DNA from: Nanobdellota archaeon
GTDB taxonomy: Archaea > Nanobdellota > Nanobdellia > Pacearchaeales > UBA12030
Reading direction: 5' to 3'
DNA length: 5,929 nucleotides
Assembly (NCBI GenBank): GCA_018829485.1
Contig: JAHJTU010000053.1
Location: forward strand, 1 to 5,929
How positions within the stretch are numbered: position 1 is the stretch's first letter; every line of letters starts with the position of its first letter. Of this stretch, positions 1 through 3,970 are shown piece after piece. The position numbers were made by a program, and so were the translations under genes. Below the pieces are notes generated by a model. The model was given only the letters and a program-made list of their open reading frames with translations. It did not search any database and was not told the origin of the DNA.

Positions 1-33
1 GTTTTAGAAACTGAAGAAATTCCTATGGAGTAA
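1..33 (+). CDS. 3' end of an upstream gene (partial)
   Basis: Frame 1 is open from the window edge to a TAA at 31-33 and encodes VLETEEIPME. The other two forward frames hit stops within the first dozen bases. The acidic tail and the 7-bp gap to the next ATG fit the end of a real gene in the same operon as the 203-residue protein. Ten residues are too few to name a family, and the open stretch could be chance. Confidence 0.45.
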   Translation, partial: VLETEEIPME

Positions 34-40
34 AGATAAG

Positions 41-652
41 ATGGAAATAAAATATATAAGAAGAAAAGAAAGAACAGATATACAAAAGCAGATTGAAAGA
101 GTTGTTACAGGTAGAAATATTATTGATAGTTACTTGTGTAAGTTTGATGTTCCAGAAATATCTAAGTTTATGGATAGGGATTCAGAAAAACAACAGAACC
201 AGCTTTTTTTAGAGGGAGAACCAGGATTGCAGCTTTCTTTGGCATGCATGGATGCTTTTGATGGAAAGATTCCTTATTACAATGGTTTTGGAGGTGAATC
301 ATTAGAAAATGAAATTAAACTTTGTGAAGGTGAATTAATAAAAAATGTAAGAAGAGCAAGAAGAAATCTTGATAACAAAGCAATAGCAAGTAATTCTTAT
401 ACACCATATTTAGATGAAATGCAAACACTCATAGATGATATTTGTAAACTTAGAGATTTAGCTAACTTAGTTGTAAATGTAGATTTAGAATATGCATGTG
501 TTGAGGAAATTGATGATTTAACTAGAAGTGAATCTTATATAACTGGAGAAGAGAGAAAGTTAAATCCTGTTTCTATGTTGAATCTTGATAAAAAGAGGGA
601 GCAAAGAGTAAAAGATTGGTTAGAAGTTTATAAATTTGCTAGTGCTGCTTAA
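41..652 (+). CDS. hypothetical protein, 203 residues, probably helical and cytoplasmic
   Basis: I do not recognise this family. The frame is open for 203 codons, and GGAG at 27-30 lies 10 bp before the ATG as a possible ribosome binding site, overlapping the end of the preceding frame. There is no signal peptide or membrane segment. The protein is rich in charged residues: a basic N-terminus (YIRRKERTDIQKQ), a central Gly-rich turn (YYNGFGGES, about residues 79-87), then long predicted helices including KNVRRARRNLDNK (101-113) and a Leu/Asp-rich helix around 125-150. Five cysteines (33, 69, 95, 135, 153) are scattered and form no CxxC pair, so a zinc ribbon is unlikely. The C-terminus (KREQRVKDWLEVYKF) looks amphipathic. 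It is probably cotranscribed with whatever lies upstream of the window. A lineage-restricted protein is the most that can be said. Confidence 0.75.
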   Translation: MEIKYIRRKERTDIQKQIERVVTGRNIIDSYLCKFDVPEISKFMDRDSEKQQNQLFLEGEPGLQLSLACMDAFDGKIPYYNGFGGESLENEIKLCEGELIKNVRRARRNLDNKAIASNSYTPYLDEMQTLIDDICKLRDLANLVVNVDLEYACVEEIDDLTRSESYITGEERKLNPVSMLNLDKKREQRVKDWLEVYKFASAA

Positions 653-670
653 TTTAATTTCTCTTTTTTT
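653..670 (+). terminator. U-tract terminator after the 203-residue gene
   Basis: Directly after the TAA the plus strand reads TTTAATTTCTC followed by seven T (664-670). Archaeal intrinsic termination uses such U-runs without needing a hairpin. It sits at the junction with a convergent gene, whose stop codon overlaps the end of the run. There is no matching T-run for the opposite strand here. Confidence 0.55.
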
Positions 671-1073
671 ACTTAGTCAACCTTGGTAATGGAATATGAA
701 CTGGAAGTCCAATTTCTTCTTCAAGTAAGAATGCTTTGATATTGCATTTAACCCATATCATATTGCTTATTCTTAATCTTAAGTCTTCATCTAATTTCTT
801 GTCTTTCCATTCTTTCAAGATTTTCTTTGCTTCTGCTGCATCTTCTAAATCAAGAACATGTCCTGCAAAATGTATGTTTGCAATTTTAGGTTCATAATCT
901 ATATCAAATTCAAAGTCAAATTTTAATGCAGTTTTATCTTTAGAAATCTCAAGTATGTTTTTCTCATCTTTAATTTCTGTAATCTTTAAATTAGTTTTAA
1001 TGTTGACTTGCCCTTTTATTGGCTCTTTTCTTTCAACACTTATTTTATTTAAATTAAATCCAATTATTGCCAT
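669..1073 (-). CDS. small conserved archaeal protein, possible SecB-like fold
   Basis: This 134-residue soluble protein has no signal peptide. The pattern is distinctive: a short opening strand MAIIGFNLNKISVERK, a second strand region GQVNIKTNLKITEI (21-34), a strand with alternating hydrophobics ALKFDFEFDIDYEP (49-62), then IANIHFAGHVLDL (64-76), a helix EAKKILKEWKDKK (81-93), a C-terminal helix of about 95-118, and a closing LPVHIPLPRL (123-132). Beta strands with same-side hydrophobics, followed by an acidic helix, a long helix and a terminal LP..I.LP strand, resemble the order of elements in the SecB export chaperone, which has archaeal relatives. That link is my inference from pattern, not a proven homology. 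The gene is downstream of argS on the same strand with an 82-bp gap, so it may be read through from argS or use its own weak promoter near 1121-1128. A purine patch AAGGA lies about 8-10 bp before the ATG as a possible ribosome binding site. Confidence 0.8.
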   Translation of the reverse strand: MAIIGFNLNKISVERKEPIKGQVNIKTNLKITEIKDEKNILEISKDKTALKFDFEFDIDYEPKIANIHFAGHVLDLEDAAEAKKILKEWKDKKLDEDLRLRISNMIWVKCNIKAFLLEEEIGLPVHIPLPRLTK

Positions 1074-1120
1074 TTTGTATTTTCCTTTTTTTCTTTAGAA
1101 TTTTATTAAGAACATTAAAA

Positions 1121-1128
1121 CTTTTAAA
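1121..1128 (-). promoter_or_regulatory. weak TATA box candidate for the SecB-like gene
   Basis: The minus strand reads CATTTAAAAG, giving TTTAAAAG at 1121-1128. An archaeal start about 25 bp downstream would fall near 1100 and leave a leader of about 26 nt containing the AAGGA patch. The match is ordinary for such AT-rich DNA, so readthrough from argS is equally possible. Confidence 0.25.
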
Positions 1129-1155
1129 TGTTGCCTTTTGCTATGAATTTTGGTT

Positions 1156-2850
1156 TTACATCTTTTCTAATGTTTTTATATTAAGTAATTCAAGAGAATT
1201 TGCCAATACTTGCTTTGCTGCTTCTGTTAATAATAATCTTTCCTCTCTTTCTTCCTTGTTTTGTGTTAGAACTTTTAAATTTGTGTAAAATGATGTGAAT
1301 GTTTGTGCTAATTTGTAAGTGTAGTTTGCAATTAAATCTGGCTTAAGCTTTTCAGCTGCATTCTGAACTAATTCTGGAAATTGAGAAAGTTCTTTTACAA
1401 GTAAATGTTCTTGTTGTTCTTGGATTTTAATGATTTTATTTGAATATTTTGGCTTTTGTTTGGCATTTCTTAAAATACTTGAAGCTCTTGCATAGGCATA
1501 TTGAATATAAGGGCCTGTTTCTCCTTCAAAGGATAATGATTCTTCTGGCTTGTATGTAAAATCTTTTAATGCATCAAATTTAAGTATATAAAAATTAATT
1601 GCTGCAAATGCAATTTTCTCTGCTCTTGCTTCTAATTCTTTCTTGTTTATTTTTTTATCTCTTGTAAGAATCTCTTTTTTTGCCATTTCTTTTATATTGT
1701 GAAGAAGATTATCTACATCAACAACTGTTCCTTCTCTTGATTTCATTTTTCCTTCTGGAAGATATACCATGCCATAAGGGAAATGTATGTAATTATCTGC
1801 AAACTTGTATTTCATTTTCTTGAGTAATGTAAAAAGAACTTTGAAATGATATATTTGCTCACTTCCAACAATGTAAATCATCTTATCTGGCTTAAAATCT
1901 TGATATCTTTTTATTGCTAAATACAAATCTTGAGTAATGTAAAGGCATGTTCCATCACTTCTTAAAAGAACTTTTTCTCCTAAACCTTGTTCTTCTAAAT
2001 TTATTGAAATGCTTCCATCTTTCTTTTTTTCGAAAAGCCCCTTTTTCAAATACTCTTGCACAAGTTTTTTGCCTTTTTCATAATGTTCTGATTCATAATA
2101 TGTTTTATCAATATGCATTCCATACTTTTTGTAAGTTTCATAAATTCCTTTTAATGCCCAATCATTCAGTTTCTTAATCAAGGCAAGTGTTTTTGGATCT
2201 TTGGCTTCATATTTTCTTAACATTTCCTTAAGTTCTTCTTGTAATTCAGGATGCTCTTTTTCTTTTTTAGCATAAAGAACATAAAAATCTCCTACAAAAT
2301 GATCTGATTTTTTATTTGGCTTCTTATTATTCCCATACTTTTTGTAAGCTAATGTTGATTTTACAATATGTATTCCTCTGTTATTTACAATATCCACATT
2401 AACAACCTTGTATCCTGCTGCCTTTAGTATATTTGATAAAGAAATTCCTAATGCCATATTTCTTAAATGTCCTAAGTGCAAGGGCTTGTTTGTATTTGGT
2501 CCTGGTGATTCAATAACTACTTTCTTATTCTTATCTTTTGCATAACCATACTTGTCTTTTTCCTTAAAAATTTGATTTAAGACTTTCTCAGCAAATATTT
2601 TTCTGTTAACAGAGAAGTTCAAATAGCCGTTTACTGCTTGGATTCTTTCAAATTCTTTTGTTGGTTTTATTTGTTTTTGTAAATCCTCTGCTATTTTCTT
2701 TGGATCTTTTTTTAATTTTTTAGCAAGTATAAAACATGGAAAGGAATAATCACCAAAATCAGGTAAAGGGATTTCAATTAATCTAAAAATTTCCTCTTTT
2801 TTCAAACTTATATTCTTGCTTAATAATAAAGAGAGTTCTTGTTTAAACAT
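1156..2850 (-). CDS. argS: arginyl-tRNA synthetase
   Basis: A class Ia aminoacyl-tRNA synthetase that charges tRNA-Arg with arginine in the cytoplasm using ATP. Numbered from the chosen ATG (564 residues), the N-terminal additional domain that binds the tRNA D-loop covers about 1-105. The Rossmann catalytic core begins at VVIESPGPNTNKPLHLGHLR, with the HIGH-type signature HLGH at 125-128. The KMSKS-type loop is GKMKSREG with KMKSR at 368-372, so the second lysine of the bacterial loop is replaced by arginine. The C-terminal DALR anticodon-binding domain starts near GETGPYIQYAYARASSILR (443-461) and ends in LEKM, as is usual for the family. Length is normal and no domain is missing. The frame could extend to a TTG at 2871, but that adds only SFSFSF from a polypyrimidine tract, and the ATG at 2850 gives the expected MFKQELS start. 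The gene lies 30 bp behind the sigma-like gene and is probably cotranscribed with it. No Shine-Dalgarno is seen; a U-rich tract precedes the start. Confidence 0.97.
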   Translation of the reverse strand: MFKQELSLLLSKNISLKKEEIFRLIEIPLPDFGDYSFPCFILAKKLKKDPKKIAEDLQKQIKPTKEFERIQAVNGYLNFSVNRKIFAEKVLNQIFKEKDKYGYAKDKNKKVVIESPGPNTNKPLHLGHLRNMALGISLSNILKAAGYKVVNVDIVNNRGIHIVKSTLAYKKYGNNKKPNKKSDHFVGDFYVLYAKKEKEHPELQEELKEMLRKYEAKDPKTLALIKKLNDWALKGIYETYKKYGMHIDKTYYESEHYEKGKKLVQEYLKKGLFEKKKDGSISINLEEQGLGEKVLLRSDGTCLYITQDLYLAIKRYQDFKPDKMIYIVGSEQIYHFKVLFTLLKKMKYKFADNYIHFPYGMVYLPEGKMKSREGTVVDVDNLLHNIKEMAKKEILTRDKKINKKELEARAEKIAFAAINFYILKFDALKDFTYKPEESLSFEGETGPYIQYAYARASSILRNAKQKPKYSNKIIKIQEQQEHLLVKELSQFPELVQNAAEKLKPDLIANYTYKLAQTFTSFYTNLKVLTQNKEEREERLLLTEAAKQVLANSLELLNIKTLEKM

Positions 2851-2870
2851 AAAAGAAAAAGAAAAAGACA
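2851..2870 (-). terminator. U-rich tract directly before argS (possible terminator or attenuator)
   Basis: On the minus strand the gap between the sigma-like gene and argS carries three runs of four to five T separated by single C (TCTTTTTCTTTTTCTTTT), ending at the argS ATG. U-runs of this kind cause termination in archaea. If active, this tract would end part of the sigma-like transcripts and limit readthrough into argS. It replaces any Shine-Dalgarno for argS. Confidence 0.35.
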
Positions 2871-2880
2871 ATTAATAAAT

Positions 2881-3189
2881 TTAACGAGCGTACTTTATTG
2901 GTGTTCCACTTCTGCATAAGTAACAAGAGGGGTCTATGTATACTTCTCTTTTTGAACCATATAATTGATTTTCTATATATCCCTTCATTCTTTTTCTTAC
3001 TTCTATAGTTGCGTATTTGTCAAAATCTTCCTTTGGCAAATCATCATCATGCATATCACTTGCTTCAATTAATGCTAAAAATCCTTCTTGTAGTATGTCA
3101 TCTAATGGAACTCCAGTATCTCTAAATTCTTTCCCTAAAGAAAAAACTAATTCTTTGCTCTCAGAAATTCTTTTATCTCTTTTTGGCAT
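2881..3189 (-). CDS. sigma-70 region 2-like protein, truncated stand-alone form
   Basis: A 102-residue protein whose residues 12-76 line up with region 2 of bacterial sigma-70 factors. KELVFSLGKEFRDTGVPL (12-29) matches the LVVSIAKKY..RG.PL stretch of region 2.1. DDILQEGFLALIEASD (30-45) matches the hallmark DLIQEGN.GL..AV..FD that binds the RNA polymerase clamp helices. FDKYATIEVRKRMKGYIENQ (56-75) matches F.TYATWWIRQAI...I.DQ of regions 2.3-2.4. The paired tryptophans that melt bacterial promoters are replaced by I and E (62-63), and the unusual acidic linker MHDDDLPKED (46-55) replaces the FDP..G loop. There is no region 1, 3 or 4. The tail (REVYIDPSCYLCRSGTPIKYAR) is basic, with one CYLC pair that cannot make a full zinc site alone. 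Archaea do not use sigma factors, so a role in RNA polymerase binding or regulation is inference. It has its own TATA box placed for a leaderless mRNA, and argS follows 30 bp later. Confidence 0.85.
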   Translation of the reverse strand: MPKRDKRISESKELVFSLGKEFRDTGVPLDDILQEGFLALIEASDMHDDDLPKEDFDKYATIEVRKRMKGYIENQLYGSKREVYIDPSCYLCRSGTPIKYAR

Positions 3190-3209
3190 TATATAAAAAA
3201 GAGTAGAAG

Positions 3210-3217
3210 TATTTAAA
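3210..3217 (-). promoter_or_regulatory. TATA box for the sigma-like gene, leaderless spacing
   Basis: The minus strand reads AAAATTTAAATAC, giving TTTAAATA at 3210-3217, with an A-rich CATAAAA element just upstream in the BRE position. Its centre is about 25 bp from the ATG at 3189, so transcription should start at or within a few bases of the start codon. No Shine-Dalgarno is present, which agrees with a leaderless mRNA. Confidence 0.55.
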
Positions 3218-3224
3218 TTTTATG

Positions 3225-3235
3225 AAAAAATTTAT
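3225..3235 (-). terminator. U-tract after the PRC-barrel gene
   Basis: Right after the TAA of the PRC-barrel gene, the minus strand reads AAATAATTTTTTC-like sequence with a T6 run at 3225-3230. A second T6 (3195-3200) lies just before the next gene. Together they could separate the PRC transcript from the sigma-like gene, which has its own TATA box. Confidence 0.35.
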
Positions 3236-3493
3236 TTAGAGTAAGTCTTCTTCTGCTACAACAACAAAGTCACCTACTGCAATTATGCTATTATAAGGTA
3301 CTGTAAATCCTTCTTCAATTTTTTCGATTCCTAGTTGCATAGCATGTTTTGTTGTGTTTTTAAGTATTACATGAACAAGCTCTCCTGTTCTCACTTCAAA
3401 TGTAACATCCTTTACTTCACCAAGGTTTTTTCCTTCTTTTGTGACTACAAGCTTTCCAACAAGTTCCTTTGCTGGTCTTTTGTCCTCTACCAT
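3236..3493 (-). CDS. PRC-barrel domain protein (CdpB-like candidate)
   Basis: A short cytoplasmic protein (85 residues) that is almost entirely one PRC-barrel domain. LVGKLVVTKEGKNLGEVKDV (11-30) is the typical opening of two strands with the G..LG.V.D turn. TFEVRTGELVHVILK (31-45) follows, and VPYNSIIAVGDFVVV (65-79) is the closing strand pair with the conserved AVGD.V motif. Stand-alone archaeal PRC-barrel proteins include CdpB1 and CdpB2, which link SepF to the cell division machinery in haloarchaea. Assigning that role here is inference from size and domain. The gene is divergent from cdc6 across the candidate origin, and its TATA box sits so that the transcript should be leaderless. There are no membrane segments. 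Confidence 0.88.
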   Translation of the reverse strand: MVEDKRPAKELVGKLVVTKEGKNLGEVKDVTFEVRTGELVHVILKNTTKHAMQLGIEKIEEGFTVPYNSIIAVGDFVVVAEEDLL

Positions 3494-3514
3494 ACTGAAA
3501 ATCAGCGAATAAAA

Positions 3515-3530
3515 TATATAAACTTTTCTG
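3515..3530 (-). promoter_or_regulatory. BRE and TATA box of the PRC-barrel gene, leaderless spacing
   Basis: The minus strand reads CAGAAAAG then TTTATATA (TATA box at 3515-3522, BRE-like AGAAAAG at 3523-3529). The TATA centre is about 25 bp before the ATG at 3493, so the mRNA should begin at the start codon. No Shine-Dalgarno lies in the gap. Confidence 0.6.
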
Positions 3531-3541
3531 TTTCATGTTGT
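3523..3541 (-). promoter_or_regulatory. weak ORB-like half site overlapping the PRC promoter
   Basis: The minus strand carries ACATGAAACAGAAAAG, which shares ATGAAACA with the strong ORB-like site at 3617-3638, in the same orientation but without its G-run. It overlaps the BRE of the PRC-barrel promoter, so initiator binding here could affect that gene. Eight shared bases in AT-rich DNA could be chance. Confidence 0.25.
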
Positions 3542-3616
3542 TTTTTGTAAAATGGTGTGTTGTATGTTGGTTTTAATAATAAATCTAAAATCAATTAAAA
3601 ACCAAGAAAAACCTGT

Positions 3617-3638
3617 CACCCCCTTGTTTCATATGGAA
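3617..3638 (-). promoter_or_regulatory. origin recognition box (ORB)-like site for Orc1/Cdc6
   Basis: Read on the minus strand the site is TTCCATATGAAAC followed by AAGGGGGTG. Archaeal ORBs have a TTCCA..TGGAAAC core dyad followed a few bases later by a G-string ending in T; this site keeps TTCCA, the GAAAC and a G5 run ending in T. The C5/G5 run stands out in DNA of this composition. The consensus is from memory of characterised Sulfolobus and Pyrococcus origins, so the exact score is not computed. Confidence 0.55.
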
Positions 3639-3656
3639 TATTTATAAAAGAAAATG
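3624..3656 (+). repeat. imperfect direct repeat, copy 1 (ORB core plus TTTATAAA)
   Basis: TTGTTTCATATGGAA followed by TATTTATAAAAGAAAATG resembles 3845-3881, where TTGTTTTCACTTGCAA is followed after CAT by TATTTATAAAGAAAGATG. With small gaps most positions agree, including the shared TTGTTT, the CA..TG.AA core and TATTTATAAA. The copies are about 220 bp apart in the same orientation and flank the A/T run. The A/T-rich half may partly reflect two TATA boxes. Confidence 0.4.
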
Positions 3657-3673
3657 AAAATGTTGTGTGTGTG

Positions 3674-3715
3674 TTTATTTTATAAATATTTATATATTAT
3701 ATTATATATATTATA
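3674..3715. other. 42-bp pure A/T tract, candidate DNA unwinding element
   Basis: All 42 bases are A or T with alternating TATAT stretches (TATATATTA repeats), the longest such run I see in the window. It is flanked by (TG)5 on the left and GTAA repeats on the right and lies between the two ORB-like copies, the position expected of a duplex unwinding element. Confidence 0.5.
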
Positions 3716-3722
3716 GTATATA

Positions 3723-3744
3723 GTAAGTAAGTAGTAAGTGGTAA
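3723..3744 (+). repeat. short tandem GTAA/GTA repeats
   Basis: GTAAGTAAGTAGTAAGTGG then TAA: five near-identical 3-5 bp units abutting the pure A/T tract. Bacterial origins carry single-strand-binding trimer repeats beside the unwinding region, but no such role is known for this motif in archaea. It may simply be a microsatellite. Confidence 0.4.
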
Positions 3745-3803
3745 ATTATAAAGGTAAAAACTTATCAAAAAACAAGGAATTTTATCTTCCTGAGTAGTAT
3801 CAG

Positions 3804-3811
3804 TATATAAA
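3804..3811 (+). promoter_or_regulatory. second TATA box candidate upstream of cdc6
   Basis: TATATAAA followed by G, preceded by TATCAG. A start would fall near 3834 and give a leader of over 130 nt to cdc6. It is weaker as a cdc6 promoter than the box at 3866 because of distance, but could drive an alternative or non-coding start in the origin region. Confidence 0.25.
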
Positions 3812-3844
3812 GTTTATCTCTATCTGAAATATAGGTTGGATTGG

Positions 3845-3881
3845 TTGTTTTCACTTGCAACATTATTTATAAAGAAAGATG
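3845..3881 (+). repeat. imperfect direct repeat, copy 2 (weak ORB core plus TATA)
   Basis: This is the partner of 3624-3656. On the minus strand its core reads GTTGCAAGTGAAAAC, which keeps TT.CA and TGAAA of the ORB core but has no G-run. The TTTATAAA half coincides with the probable cdc6 TATA box, so Cdc6 binding here would be placed to repress its own promoter. That is inference. Confidence 0.35.
3866..3873 (+). promoter_or_regulatory. probable TATA box of the cdc6 operon
   Basis: TTTATAAA followed by G. A start about 25 bp downstream falls near 3895, leaving a 5' leader of about 75 nt, unlike the leaderless arrangement on the divergent side. No clear BRE precedes it. Confidence 0.45.
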
Positions 3882-3892
3882 TTTTAACAACC

Positions 3893-3919
3893 TTACTTAA
3901 TTAAAAGAGAGTTAAGTAA
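3893..3919. promoter_or_regulatory. 8-bp perfect inverted repeat at the cdc6 transcript start
   Basis: TTACTTAA (3893-3900) and TTAAGTAA (3912-3919) are exact inverse complements separated by 11 bp. It lies at the expected transcription start from the TATA box at 3866, so it could be an operator for a dimeric regulator or a weak hairpin at the 5' end of the mRNA. The arms are all A/T except one C or G. Confidence 0.4.
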
Positions 3920-3970
3920 ACAAAAAACAAAATAAAATAGAGGTTCTATAAGAAACATAGGGGAAAGAGG

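Larger units (their letters stand above)
3494..3970. other. gene-free region upstream of cdc6, candidate replication origin (oriC)
   Basis: No credible gene occurs on either strand in these 477 bp; the longest open frames are about 20 codons of low-complexity TG/TA sequence. The region separates a divergent gene pair, lies immediately upstream of the Orc1/Cdc6 initiator gene and carries an origin recognition box-like site, weaker copies of it, a 42-bp pure A/T run, a (TG)5 tract (3664-3673), short GTAA repeats, TATA boxes for both flanking genes and an inverted repeat near the expected cdc6 transcript start. Archaeal origins are very often placed next to cdc6 with this combination. No functional proof can be read from sequence. 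Confidence 0.65.

Noticed and set aside
1067..1288. Forward open frame of 73 codons
   Set aside because: It runs antisense over the end of argS and its upstream gap, is rich in Phe and Leu from reversed A-rich codons, and matches no family.
1947..2177. Forward open frame of 76 codons
   Set aside because: It lies wholly antisense inside argS, and its Phe/Leu/His composition is that of a shadow frame.
2851..2871. TTG start at 2871 giving argS seven extra residues
   Set aside because: The extension is MSFSFSF, encoded by a polypyrimidine tract; the ATG at 2850 gives the usual ArgRS N-terminus and no ribosome site favours the TTG.
2850..3189. Sigma-like gene as a frameshifted full-length sigma factor missing regions 3 and 4
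   Set aside because: Only 30 bp separate its stop from argS, so no room remains for further sigma regions in any frame.
3335..3550. Forward open frame of 71 codons
   Set aside because: It is antisense to the well-supported PRC-barrel gene and its promoter, with Cys/Phe-rich shadow composition.
3602..3630. CCAAG...CTTG pairing as a structured RNA
   Set aside because: Only four or five base pairs around a large loop; no tRNA or known RNA elements follow.
3655..3716. Small open frame of about 20 codons starting in the TG tract
   Set aside because: It encodes only a Cys/Val then Tyr/Leu/Ile low-complexity string set by the TG and TA repeats.
3723..3744. GTAA repeats as a CRISPR array or plasmid iterons
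   Set aside because: Units are 3-5 bp with no spacers, far shorter than CRISPR repeats or iterons.
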